From Avimicrobium caecorum (GTDB lineage: Bacteria; Bacillota; Clostridia; Oscillospirales; Ruminococcaceae): a stretch of 23,872 nucleotides of DNA. This document shows, in pieces, positions 1 to 7,973 of the stretch. Location: NCBI GenBank assembly GCA_904394705.1, contig CAJFNJ010000043.1, positions 1 through 23,872 on the forward strand. The letters run 5' to 3'. Below the pieces are notes generated by a model that did no database searches, was not told the origin of the DNA, and worked only from the letters and a program-made list of their open reading frames with translations. Position 1 is the stretch's first letter; each line of letters opens with the position of its first letter. The position numbers and the translations under genes are program-made.

Positions 1-611
1 ACAAATGTTCGTTTCTGTCAATAACTTTTATCTTTTCTGTGACCGGGGCATCCTACAGAAAGCCCTCAAATTTGCGCTGTACGGCGGATATCAGAGCCCC
101 AGATCCCTGTTTCTAGTTGCAACCTTAATGCTGCTATCAACGTATTTGAGTTCAAATGAATCTAGTAAGGTTACAATCATTGATTACATTATGAGAGGAG
201 TAATAGGGGAGAGGTGTTCATCGAAATGTGTCAACAGGTATATCTGTCTGGCATATGAGGGATATTACTAAAACTATGTTAGTCGATAAAGTCTCTCCAT
301 CTATCATTAATGAGCTGAACAATAAGGACATATATGTGTGCAAAAAATTCAGAGAATACTTTATTCACGTCTATGCCAACGATATCATTGAACAGTTAGA
401 CCGAAAGATTCTTCGCCAAGCCTTGGGAGTGAATAGGTTATCAGATAACAGCTTGGTATTCATACTGACTTACCGTAGCTGAGCTATGTAGCTGTACTCA
501 GGGGAGAAACGAGAAGTATATGAGTATGAAGTATCTGGATCGGTTTTTGAGGAGACTTTATCTCCAATTATCAATTCCAATTTCGTAGCAGAAACTTTTT
601 TCAAAAAACTA
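1..611. other. Left flank with decayed ORF fragments, no intact gene
   Basis: I find no convincing intact gene here. One frame is open from a GTG at 228 to a stop at 480 and reads like ordinary protein (it includes KKFREYFIHVYANDIIEQLD). A second frame from about 501 to 630 also reads like protein (EVSGSVFEETLSPIINSNF), but it is separated from the first by stops and a frame change. Together they may be one decayed gene, but I do not recognise a family. The ORF from 5 to 271 has no ribosome site and no protein-like character that I can support. The stretch is AT-rich compared with the helicase gene that follows. Confidence 0.35.
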
Positions 612-640
612 TTGACATTGATATTTTAATATTATATAAT
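612..640 (+). promoter_or_regulatory. Perfect consensus sigma-A promoter (P1)
   Basis: TTGACA at 612-617 and TATAAT at 635-640 are separated by exactly 17 bases, which is the full consensus for the housekeeping sigma factor. Transcription would start near 647 and run rightwards into the hairpins at 688-758. Confidence 0.85.
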
Positions 641-656
641 GGATAATGAGAAGATA

Positions 657-685
657 TTGACAAAATAAATTGCATGTGGTATAGT
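657..685 (+). promoter_or_regulatory. Second tandem sigma-A promoter (P2)
   Basis: TTGACA at 657-662 and TATAGT at 680-685 are separated by 17 bases, one mismatch from consensus. It lies directly downstream of P1 on the same strand. A start near 691-693 would place the first hairpin at the extreme 5' end of the transcript. Confidence 0.75.
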
Positions 686-687
686 TA

Positions 688-758
688 ACTCAGTCTTCAG
701 GGACTGGGTCTATATTGGTATTCAGACCTGTAAGGCAAAAACGCCTTGCAGGTTTTTT
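688..758 (+). ncRNA. Short structured RNA or attenuator-like leader
   Basis: Three stems can be drawn. Stem 1 pairs 688-695 with 702-709 (ACTCAGTC with GACTGGGT, one G-T pair). Stem 2 pairs 706-711 with 724-729 (GGGTCT with AGACCT). Stem 3 is the terminator at 726-753. Stem 2 shares bases with both stem 1 and stem 3, so the alternatives exclude each other, as in transcription attenuators. The RNA could be a free-standing small RNA of roughly 70-115 nt made from P1/P2, or a leader controlling read-through into the helicase gene at 990. I do not recognise it as a known riboswitch or T-box. Confidence 0.5.
726..758 (+). terminator. Rho-independent terminator before the RecQ-like gene
   Basis: ACCTGTAAGGC (726-736) pairs with GCCTTGCAGGT (743-753) around a six-base loop, with one T-G wobble, and is followed at once by a run of T. 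It sits about 70 bases after promoter P2 and about 230 bases before the next start codon. Confidence 0.85.
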
Positions 759-765
759 ATTTACC

Positions 766-976
766 CCGCATCTGCTGCATGGAATATCCGGATTGCCATA
801 CAGCGAATATGCGGAATTCTTGGGCCCAGGAAAACCTGAAGGAGATCATACAGCGGCCTGGTTCGCGAGAAGGCCCATCAGCTGCCGGAAGGCACCATAC
901 CATAGCGCTCGGTATGATGCTCAGGTCTTGAGACCATCCGTCAGCACAACAATGCAAGCATAGGGTTTATCGATAC
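766..976 (+). other. Spacer with possible decayed ORF
   Basis: This interval lies between the terminator and the helicase ribosome site. It has the higher GC of the helicase gene, not of the AT-rich left flank. All three forward frames give protein-like stretches in turn: NMRNSWAQENLKEIIQ, then GLVREKAHQLPEGTIP, then YDAQVLRPSVSTTMQA ending at a stop at 961-963. That pattern would fit the tail of a gene broken by two frameshifts. I cannot name a family, and chance open frames in GC-richer DNA are a real alternative. Confidence 0.25.
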
Positions 977-989
977 AGGAGGAATCATG

Positions 990-3900
990 ATGAAAGCACA
1001 GGAATATTTTGAGCGGCACACCGAAGAAATCATCTCCCAGTGGGCAGGAAAGAACGCTGTTTTGTTCTTCCGCGGCTTTGTACCCGGAAATGTCCGCTGG
1101 CTGGTCCAGCGGGAGGACTCCCTTCTCCCTGCTGAGCAGATCCTGAATGACGACGGTACCATCAGCATCGCTAGAATTGATGCTGCCCGGCGCAAGCTTG
1201 TCCAGAACCTGATGGTACAGGAGGGCGTCCGGGTGGGCATCTATGAAGAGATGCTGGCTGTCCTCCAGACAGTACCGGATCCCAAGACCATGTTCGATAC
1301 TGAGTTCGTTGTGGTAGACAACAATGCTTTTCCGTCCTATGTTCCCAGCTACATTCCGGATCAGGAGGCAGAAGCACTGTTTCATGCCTATGAAAGCGAA
1401 AAGACTGAATTTGCCCCGGAAGCAGAAATTCTCAGTCATTACTACGCCTCTGTCCGCACACTGGATAACCGCTGCTATGTAACCCTGTTCAACCGCCACA
1501 AGGGAGAGAACATCCGCTGCATTCCGTTCTATCAGAAAAAGCAGGCAGCATTCACTGCAGGTGAAGCTACCCTTCCTTATGATATCTCTCCGCTGGTGCT
1601 GGCAGACAGGTTCCTCAGCGATGAGCTGGATGGACCTCTGGTTCTTCCGGTAGAGCAGGAGACAAACGCCAGGAAGAATGTCTACGATGTACTCGCATTC
1701 GCTGCAGAACAGTGCGGACGTTCCTTTGCACTGCACTGTGCGGAACACAAGGAAGAAGCCGAACCGGATACTATCAACCGTTACCTGGCTATTCTCAAGC
1801 AGTACTGGGGAGCAAATGCCGATTTCCGGATGCTGGACTTTTACAAGGATCCGGCGTCGGGTACTGAGACCAAGAAAATCAGCCAGGGCGAGATCATCAG
1901 CACCATTGTCAGACAGTGTGAACTTGCCTTGGGCGGATACCAGGACTATCTGAACATCTTCCTGACTGCTCCCACCGGAGCCGGTAAGTCAGCCTTCTAT
2001 CAGGTGTCTGGTATTTATCTGGCTCAGGTACATCAGGCGGTTACCATTGTCATTACTCCGCTGATTGCACTGATGCAGGATCAGGTCAGCCAGTTGGAAG
2101 CCCGTGGGGTTCACTGTGCTACCTTCCTCAACTCCAATGTATCCCATGAGGAACGGGAAGAGCGCCTGAACGCCATCCACAGAGGCGAAAAGTCCATTCT
2201 TTACATAGCTCCGGAGATGCTTCTGACCACCTCTCTGGAGACTCTGCTGGGTGAACGGCAGCTGGGACTGTTCGTAGTGGATGAGGCTCATACTGTAACC
2301 AGCTGGGGCCGTGATTTCCGTGCCGACTATTGGTTCCTGGGAGATTATCTGGAGCGGCAGCGGAAGAACGGCCGCCACTTCCCGGTGCTCTGCCTGACTG
2401 CCACCGCTGTCTATGGCGGCAAGGAGGATGTGGTACAGGATACCATTGACACTCTGGGTCTGAACCAGCCTATTCTGTATCTGGGTCGGGTTCGCCGTGA
2501 CAATATCGACTTTGATATCCATCCGCTGGACAAACCCGCAGAGGGGAGCTACGACGAATTTAAGGTAAATCATGTTGTACAGAAAATTGCGGAAGCCGTG
2601 GCCGAGGGGAAAAAGACCCTGATCTACTGTCCCTTCCGCACCACAGTGGACAACATCTATCAAGAAGTGCCTGCGCCGGCCCGCAATAAAGTCCGCCGCT
2701 ATCATGCAGGACTCCGTAAGGAAGAAAAGAATGCCGCACAGAGAGCATTCCAGACCGGTGAAGCCCTTGTGATGATCTGTACCAAGGCCTTTGGCATGGG
2801 TGTGGATGTACCGGATATTGTGCAGGTATATCACTATGCACCCACCGGAAACCTGGCAGACTATGTCCAGGAGATCGGCCGTGCGGCCCGCGATAAGAAT
2901 CTCCGTGGTACAGCCATCGAAGAATTCCTGCCCATGGATATGTCCCAGCTCAAGCGGCTGCATGGCATGGGCGAACTGCGGCAGTACCAGCTGCGGGAGA
3001 TTCTCCATAAGCTGTACTGGATGTACAGCCAGAAAAAGCACCGGAATCTTCTGGTTTCTCCGGATGCCTTCAGCCATCTGTTTGACTCTGATGAACTGGA
3101 AAACCGTGTCAAGACCGGTCTGCTCCTGCTGGCTAAGGATCTGCAGGAGTCGTATGGCTTCCCGGTACTGGTAGTCCGTCCCAAGGCAATGTTCACAACC
3201 TGTTACGCCAATGTTCCGGAAGAAATTGAAGCAGAGTTCCTGTCCAGATATGGTGATTTTGTCCGGAATCTCTATGATAACACCGTAACCATCCAGCGCA
3301 GCTTCAGCTCCCGGGCCTCGGATACGGTGGTACGCAACAGCGGCAGCATCTATGAAATCCGGATGGGTGACCTGTGGGAAAAGCACTTCTCCCATATGAC
3401 ATTCGGCATGTTCAAGGCCAGGTTCTTCAGCGGTGAGCTGTTCGCCCAGGATGGTGTCAACCGTATCTCTGTACGCCTCAAGGCTCAGATCCGCTATACA
3501 CAGGACTTTGACACTACCCGTGCCAGACTGCGCCAGTACATGGAAGCAATCGCTCAGGTGTTTGATGGCTATCGCAAGGAACACAAGATGTTTACTGTTG
3601 ATGAATTCCGCCAGAAGGTACAGGAAGCGATTGGATCCGAAGCGATGAATACTGACTTTGCCAAGGCTCTGTTGGAGTTGTTTGTGGTGGAGGTCAAGGC
3701 TGATCCCACCCAGCGGGACGGAGACCGTATGCGGTTCATTCAGGCAACACAGCGGGGCGGAAACCAGGTTGGTATGCAGTACCGGGTAATCAACGGAAAC
3801 TATTTCTCGATGGCCAACTGGATGGATCAGAAGCTGGTCAACTGCGCTCCGAACCGGGACGAAACCGAATATGTAGGTTATGTACCGGCAACCATCGGCG

Positions 3901-4223
3901 GAAAGAAGAATCCTGTATTCCGTCTGCTGGCTGTGCTGGAAATCTTCGGCCTGGCAGGTTATGAGGTACGCGGCGGACAGAATCTGGAGATCTTTGTCCG
4001 CATCAACGATCCCCTGAAGATCCGCAGACTGTCCGAAGACCGGCGCTACAAGAACCTGCAGCTGGAAGAGATTCGCCGCCGTCACAAGGGCGCAGAGGAA
4101 ATGATGCAGGCCTTCCTGACCAAGGAGATGTCCAGTGATCAGCGCTGGGATCTCATTGAAGATTACTTCCTTGGTCATGACGATGTAGTGAATGCAGTTC
4201 TGGGCCTTGGTGACCAGGACTGA
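990..4223 (+). CDS. RecQ-like superfamily 2 DNA helicase with large N-terminal extension
   Basis: This is an ATP-dependent helicase of SF2, closest by eye to RecQ. Counting from the ATG at 987: Walker A TGAGKS at 330-335, DEAH at 432-435, motif III LTATA at 470-474, and motif VI QEIGRAARDKN from 628. The first ~320 residues match nothing I recognise, and I could not identify a standard RQC or HRDC domain in the ~430 residues after motif VI. At ~1077 residues it is much longer than typical bacterial RecQ (about 600). AGGAGGA lies at 977-983, six bases before the ATG at 990 but only three before the ATG at 987, so I prefer 990. The 191-residue gene follows 52 bases later and is probably cotranscribed. 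In this setting it is more likely a defence helicase than the housekeeping RecQ, but that is inference. Confidence 0.88.
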   Translation: MKAQEYFERHTEEIISQWAGKNAVLFFRGFVPGNVRWLVQREDSLLPAEQILNDDGTISIARIDAARRKLVQNLMVQEGVRVGIYEEMLAVLQTVPDPKTMFDTEFVVVDNNAFPSYVPSYIPDQEAEALFHAYESEKTEFAPEAEILSHYYASVRTLDNRCYVTLFNRHKGENIRCIPFYQKKQAAFTAGEATLPYDISPLVLADRFLSDELDGPLVLPVEQETNARKNVYDVLAFAAEQCGRSFALHCAEHKEEAEPDTINRYLAILKQYWGANADFRMLDFYKDPASGTETKKISQGEIISTIVRQCELALGGYQDYLNIFLTAPTGAGKSAFYQVSGIYLAQVHQAVTIVITPLIALMQDQVSQLEARGVHCATFLNSNVSHEEREERLNAIHRGEKSILYIAPEMLLTTSLETLLGERQLGLFVVDEAHTVTSWGRDFRADYWFLGDYLERQRKNGRHFPVLCLTATAVYGGKEDVVQDTIDTLGLNQPILYLGRVRRDNIDFDIHPLDKPAEGSYDEFKVNHVVQKIAEAVAEGKKTLIYCPFRTTVDNIYQEVPAPARNKVRRYHAGLRKEEKNAAQRAFQTGEALVMICTKAFGMGVDVPDIVQVYHYAPTGNLADYVQEIGRAARDKNLRGTAIEEFLPMDMSQLKRLHGMGELRQYQLREILHKLYWMYSQKKHRNLLVSPDAFSHLFDSDELENRVKTGLLLLAKDLQESYGFPVLVVRPKAMFTTCYANVPEEIEAEFLSRYGDFVRNLYDNTVTIQRSFSSRASDTVVRNSGSIYEIRMGDLWEKHFSHMTFGMFKARFFSGELFAQDGVNRISVRLKAQIRYTQDFDTTRARLRQYMEAIAQVFDGYRKEHKMFTVDEFRQKVQEAIGSEAMNTDFAKALLELFVVEVKADPTQRDGDRMRFIQATQRGGNQVGMQYRVINGNYFSMANWMDQKLVNCAPNRDETEYVGYVPATIGGKKNPVFRLLAVLEIFGLAGYEVRGGQNLEIFVRINDPLKIRRLSEDRRYKNLQLEEIRRRHKGAEEMMQAFLTKEMSSDQRWDLIEDYFLGHDDVVNAVLGLGDQD

Positions 4224-4275
4224 AATCAGCGCAGTATGAGATTATAGTATTGATACAGCATAAGGAGAGTTTAGA

Positions 4276-4851
4276 ATGATGAACTGGAAAGAGTATCTCA
4301 AGTTTGAAAAGTGCAGAAAAATTCTTTTTTCCGGAACCGATTCGATTGACAGTCCCGTGAAAATCGAAATCCCGGTTGAGTGTATCAATAGTATGAGCTT
4401 TTATCATCTGCACGAAAACCACGAGATTCGCTTTAGTGAGAATGAGGTTGATGTTCGTGAGTTGATCCGCTGTGATGGTTTTATGGTCACATTCAATCAT
4501 AAGATCAAGGACTGCATCTATGAAGATGAAGAGCTGATGACCCCACACGAATTCCATTGCAAAGAGATTCAGGAATTTATGCAGCAGATCAATGAAACGT
4601 TCAAAGAGGAACTGGAGGCAGAGAAATATGTAAACGTCGAGGAATGGATTGCCAATAATTCTGGCATTGAGCGTATGAATCTGATCTATGAGGACGGAAC
4701 GAAATCCCCGGATATTTTCCTTCCTTTTGAAGGTTGGGAACTGGAAAGCAGCTGTGCGGAATATAGTGTGTTCGGCCAGGAGACAGGAGATTATTCAATG
4801 CTGCGTATTGTAGACAGAGAATGCGAGAAAACCTGTGATTTCCAGCCTTGA
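4276..4851 (+). CDS. Hypothetical protein, partner of the RecQ-like helicase
   Basis: This 191-residue protein belongs to no family I recognise. It is acidic, especially in the middle (clusters of E and D around residues 95-125), has no membrane segment or signal peptide, and carries several cysteines without a clear metal-binding spacing. AAGGAG at 4262-4267 lies eight bases before the ATG at 4276; an alternative ATG follows immediately. It starts 52 bases after the helicase stop on the same strand, with no terminator between, and a strong hairpin follows it at 4891. It therefore looks like the second and last gene of a two-gene unit. A modulator or adaptor for the helicase is possible, but nothing in the sequence demonstrates that. 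Confidence 0.7.
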   Translation: MMNWKEYLKFEKCRKILFSGTDSIDSPVKIEIPVECINSMSFYHLHENHEIRFSENEVDVRELIRCDGFMVTFNHKIKDCIYEDEELMTPHEFHCKEIQEFMQQINETFKEELEAEKYVNVEEWIANNSGIERMNLIYEDGTKSPDIFLPFEGWELESSCAEYSVFGQETGDYSMLRIVDRECEKTCDFQP

Positions 4852-4890
4852 ATATAGCCTTCCTAAATTAGTCTGATCCCCCAATAAACA

Positions 4891-4942
4891 CAAAGCACCT
4901 GAAAACACTCACTTGAGATAGCCCAGGTGCTTTGTATTTATA
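4891..4942. terminator. Hairpin terminator after the RecQ-like operon
   Basis: CAAAGCACCTG (4891-4901) and CAGGTGCTTTG (4924-4934) form a perfect 11-bp stem around a 22-base loop, followed by TATTTATATT on the plus strand. The long loop and interrupted T tract make it weaker than the other terminators here. It could also serve the minus strand. Confidence 0.6.
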
Positions 4943-5175
4943 TTGCATGAATGGTGGATAATCAGCTAAGGAAAAACGGATAGAAAGTAGTAAAACTCTG
5001 TACAATTGGTTTCCTGATTCGCCTGCTCCTATAAGGCCTGGCTTCGCAGAAATACGAAAAGCTCTTTTCTTAGTGTAAGTTCCATTGGTAGGCGATGGTA
5101 TCGATTGTCTGTGCCATGTGAAAGATGTTCTCATAGGAGTCCAGATGAAAAACAAACAACAAACCGATTTCTACA
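4943..5175 (-). pseudogene. Possible minus-strand gene remnant
   Basis: This part of the 410-base gap between 4851 and 5263 has no plus-strand gene. On the minus strand a protein-like stretch (YENIFHMAQTIDTIAYQWNL, about 5061-5120) stops at a TAA. The reading then continues in another frame as AFRISAKPGLIGAGESG. This would fit the tail of a decayed gene with one frameshift. I cannot name the family. There is no ribosome site or promoter for it, so a chance open frame is not excluded. Confidence 0.25.
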
Positions 5176-5205
5176 CTGTCAAAACAGTAAAAAGTATGCT
5201 ATAAT
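5176..5205 (+). promoter_or_regulatory. Extended -10 promoter for the alpha-CTD/sigma-4-like operon
   Basis: TGCTATAAT ends at 5205: a perfect TATAAT at 5200-5205 with the extended TG at 5197-5198. A weak -35, CTGTCA at 5176-5181, lies 18 bases upstream. Transcription would begin near 5212, giving a leader of about 50 bases before the ATG at 5263. Confidence 0.7.
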
Positions 5206-5262
5206 ATTTTAGTAATAATTAGCGATAATAAATAAAATCAACAAGAAAAAGAGGAATCCGCA

Positions 5263-7971
5263 ATGCCTTACATTACTAAAAATGATGACATTTCTGTATT
5301 GCCTTTATCTGTTCGTGCACAGAACTGCCTGCGGCGTGCCAACATTAACACAATCGGTGCGATGATGGACTATCCAAAAGAAAAATTTATCCATATCCGA
5401 AAAATGGGCAAAAAGAGCGTTGAAGAAATCCAGTCTCTTATTCAGGCATTGGATGATGGAACTAGCGAATTTGTGCTGGTTGAATCGGTCGGTGATTTTG
5501 CTATTAATTCATCTGCTTCTCAAAAGAAACGAAATAGCACTGTCGCTGTTCTGATCGATGAATCTGGTTCTGTTGTTCAGGATATTCCTATAAAAGATCT
5601 TCCTCTGTCTGTTAGAGCCAGAAATAGCTTGACTCACGGTGGATATGAGTTTGCTTCTCAATTAGTAGGTGTCAGCTATGATGAGTTGATGAGACTGCAA
5701 AATATGGGTAAGAAAACCGTAGAAGAAGTGCTTTTGTATGAAGAAAAAATTTCTATCAAACACGAAACCAAGACTCCAGTCAGGGAAAATATAGAATCTG
5801 ACGACGGAACGGATTTGGCGGGGGAGATGTGTGAGGCTTACGGCCAGGAAAAAAGTAGTTGGCTGAAGGAGCTGTTAACTGTTAAGACACAGTTTCCAGA
5901 AGCAATGGGTGAAACATTGATTTATCGTCTTTATGAAAGAGAGGCTGTACGTAAGAAAGTCAAAGAAAAAATCATAGAAATTATTGAAAAAAATGGTCGC
6001 AAGATTTCCAAAGCAGCATTGGAAGAAAAATTGCCACAGCATTTAAGCAATACTACTATTCTCAGCGAAATTGTGTTGGAACTTGAAGCAGATTCTATGA
6101 TTGAAATGGGGGAGGTTATGATTCACCGTTTATACCCTTCTGTCATTCAGTACGCTGCAGGGTTACAAAACGATCGTGAAAGACAAGTGTTGCAAGCGCG
6201 ACTGAATGGAAAGACACTGCAAGAAATAGGAGAGCAATATAATAATCTTTCACGAGAGAGAGTTCGTCAGATTACACAGAAGGTATTAAATAAAAGGCCC
6301 TGTCTGAAAGAAGATGCATATGTCTATGCTTACGATCACTATGACTTTTCGTTTGAAGATTTCATGCTTGCATTTGACGAGTCAGCAGAGACGTACTATT
6401 ATTTGGAAATGATTTGCCCAAATAATCATACTAAGAGAAAACCGCTTGAGGAGATTCTAATTGATACTCAAGTTCCCCTTGAATACAGAAAGAAAGCAGA
6501 GAGAGCAATTTACAAGCAGTATGTTTCAATTGATGGTGTGCGTGTTAAAATGACACGTTCTGCACTGGTCAAGTATTTCGTTAAAACTTATTGCAAGAAT
6601 CTGACGGATTATGATGTCTTTTATCAGCAATATCATGAATGGTTGAATGAATTAGGGATAGGTGATAACCTATCCTTAGCGATAGAATCTCGTACATATG
6701 AGAATAAATTAAATCAATGTGATTATGTTTTATGGAATCAGGGGCGCAGTTTTAGATACTACAATATTTCAGGATACGACTTTCAAGAAATGCTTTCAAC
6801 ACTGAATTTGGAACAGTTTGAAGATACAGAGCTTTCCACACTGAAGCTGTTCAGAGACTATCCAGGTTTGATGCAACAATACGATATTCATGATGAATAT
6901 GAATTGCACAATCTTTTGAAAAAGATCTGGCCTACTGAAAATAAAAATGTTAAATTCAAAAAAATGCCTACTATTGAAGTAGGAAACGCTGATCCTTCCA
7001 ATCAGGTATTATCGTTGATGTTTCAGTATGCACCTATCAGTGCCGATGAACTGGCAAGCCGCTATGAGGAAGAATACGGTGTAAAAGCGGCGAGTATAAG
7101 AGCAAATTATTTTCACATATTGGATCATTATTTTTATCAGGGCATCTATTCAGCTGATTTCACCACTCTGCCTATCGCTCAGATGGAACGCATGAAAACA
7201 ATACTTGATCGTGATTTCTACACTACTCAAGAGGTTAAACGTTTGTACAGAAGGGAATTTCCCGATTCCGATGAATCGCTTATCAATCCCTATGCGCTGA
7301 AGATGCTGGGTTTTCGTGTATATTCTGGCTACATTATAAAAAATACACATGCTACAGCAGTTGATTATTTCCGCTATTTGCTTACAACTGATGATATTGT
7401 CGATGCTAGGAATTTTAGCAAATCTATTCAAAATGTCGTTGCATATACCTCTGAGTTGTATCGCCTTCGAGCTGATTATGAAATTGTAGAGTTTTCTCCC
7501 TTACAGTACATTAATATTCGCAGGTTAAATGAATCTGGTATCACCAAAGAATATTTAAAAACTTATTGCAATGATGTTGCCCGCCATTATGAAAAGGGGG
7601 AATATTTTACTGTTACTTCTCTAAGAAAAGAGGGGTTTTCGCATGAAATAGACGATCTTGGATTTGAGGAATGGTTCTATTCTTCCATATTGCTCGAAGA
7701 TAGACAAGCTTTTTCTTATCAAAGAATAGGTGGAACACGTATATTCCTGCGCGGAAAAACAGATGCAAACTTAGGAGGAATGCTGGTTTGGCTTCTGGAA
7801 AAGTACCAGAAAATTGATTTTTACGATTTAATCGATCTTCTGGAAAGCTATTATGGCATTAGAATCCCCAAGGAAAAGCTTCGCAGCATTATTGATGGGA
7901 CAGATCTTTACTATGATTCTATTATGGAATCGGTGTATATTGACTACGATACATATTTTGAGGAGATATAA
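5263..7971 (+). CDS. Protein with two RNAP alpha-CTD-like domains and a sigma-70 region-4-like HTH
   Basis: This 902-residue protein has two related helix-hairpin-helix domains of the RNA polymerase alpha C-terminal type, at about residues 12-63 and 111-163. Each shows LPLSVRA, a basic turn, and a final MGKKSVEE or MGKKTVEE signature. At about 303-345 comes a sigma-70 region-4-like helix-turn-helix, with an LNGKTLQEIGEQY helix and LSRERVRQITQKVL, the classic sigma region 4.2 pattern. The remaining ~550 residues are not recognised; they look helical and may hold more winged-helix modules. The combination suggests binding to promoter DNA or to RNA polymerase, though nothing here shows polymerase activity and sigma regions 2 and 3 are absent. 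It has its own extended -10 promoter, and the ParB-like gene begins two bases after its stop, so the two are almost certainly one operon. The role is unknown: it could be an island regulator or a defence effector acting on transcription. Confidence 0.82.
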   Translation: MPYITKNDDISVLPLSVRAQNCLRRANINTIGAMMDYPKEKFIHIRKMGKKSVEEIQSLIQALDDGTSEFVLVESVGDFAINSSASQKKRNSTVAVLIDESGSVVQDIPIKDLPLSVRARNSLTHGGYEFASQLVGVSYDELMRLQNMGKKTVEEVLLYEEKISIKHETKTPVRENIESDDGTDLAGEMCEAYGQEKSSWLKELLTVKTQFPEAMGETLIYRLYEREAVRKKVKEKIIEIIEKNGRKISKAALEEKLPQHLSNTTILSEIVLELEADSMIEMGEVMIHRLYPSVIQYAAGLQNDRERQVLQARLNGKTLQEIGEQYNNLSRERVRQITQKVLNKRPCLKEDAYVYAYDHYDFSFEDFMLAFDESAETYYYLEMICPNNHTKRKPLEEILIDTQVPLEYRKKAERAIYKQYVSIDGVRVKMTRSALVKYFVKTYCKNLTDYDVFYQQYHEWLNELGIGDNLSLAIESRTYENKLNQCDYVLWNQGRSFRYYNISGYDFQEMLSTLNLEQFEDTELSTLKLFRDYPGLMQQYDIHDEYELHNLLKKIWPTENKNVKFKKMPTIEVGNADPSNQVLSLMFQYAPISADELASRYEEEYGVKAASIRANYFHILDHYFYQGIYSADFTTLPIAQMERMKTILDRDFYTTQEVKRLYRREFPDSDESLINPYALKMLGFRVYSGYIIKNTHATAVDYFRYLLTTDDIVDARNFSKSIQNVVAYTSELYRLRADYEIVEFSPLQYINIRRLNESGITKEYLKTYCNDVARHYEKGEYFTVTSLRKEGFSHEIDDLGFEEWFYSSILLEDRQAFSYQRIGGTRIFLRGKTDANLGGMLVWLLEKYQKIDFYDLIDLLESYYGIRIPKEKLRSIIDGTDLYYDSIMESVYIDYDTYFEEI

Positions 7972-7973
7972 TT

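Noticed and set aside
715..963. An 82-codon forward frame that begins inside the terminator before the RecQ-like gene
   Set aside because: Its start lies next to a strong terminator stem and it lacks a ribosome site. At most its 3' part is a remnant, which is listed separately.
1989..4178. A 729-codon open frame on the minus strand opposite the RecQ-like gene, and a 275-codon one at 921-1748
   Set aside because: The plus strand has clear helicase motifs throughout. The antisense frame is a by-product of codon bias, with no motif, ribosome site or promoter of its own.
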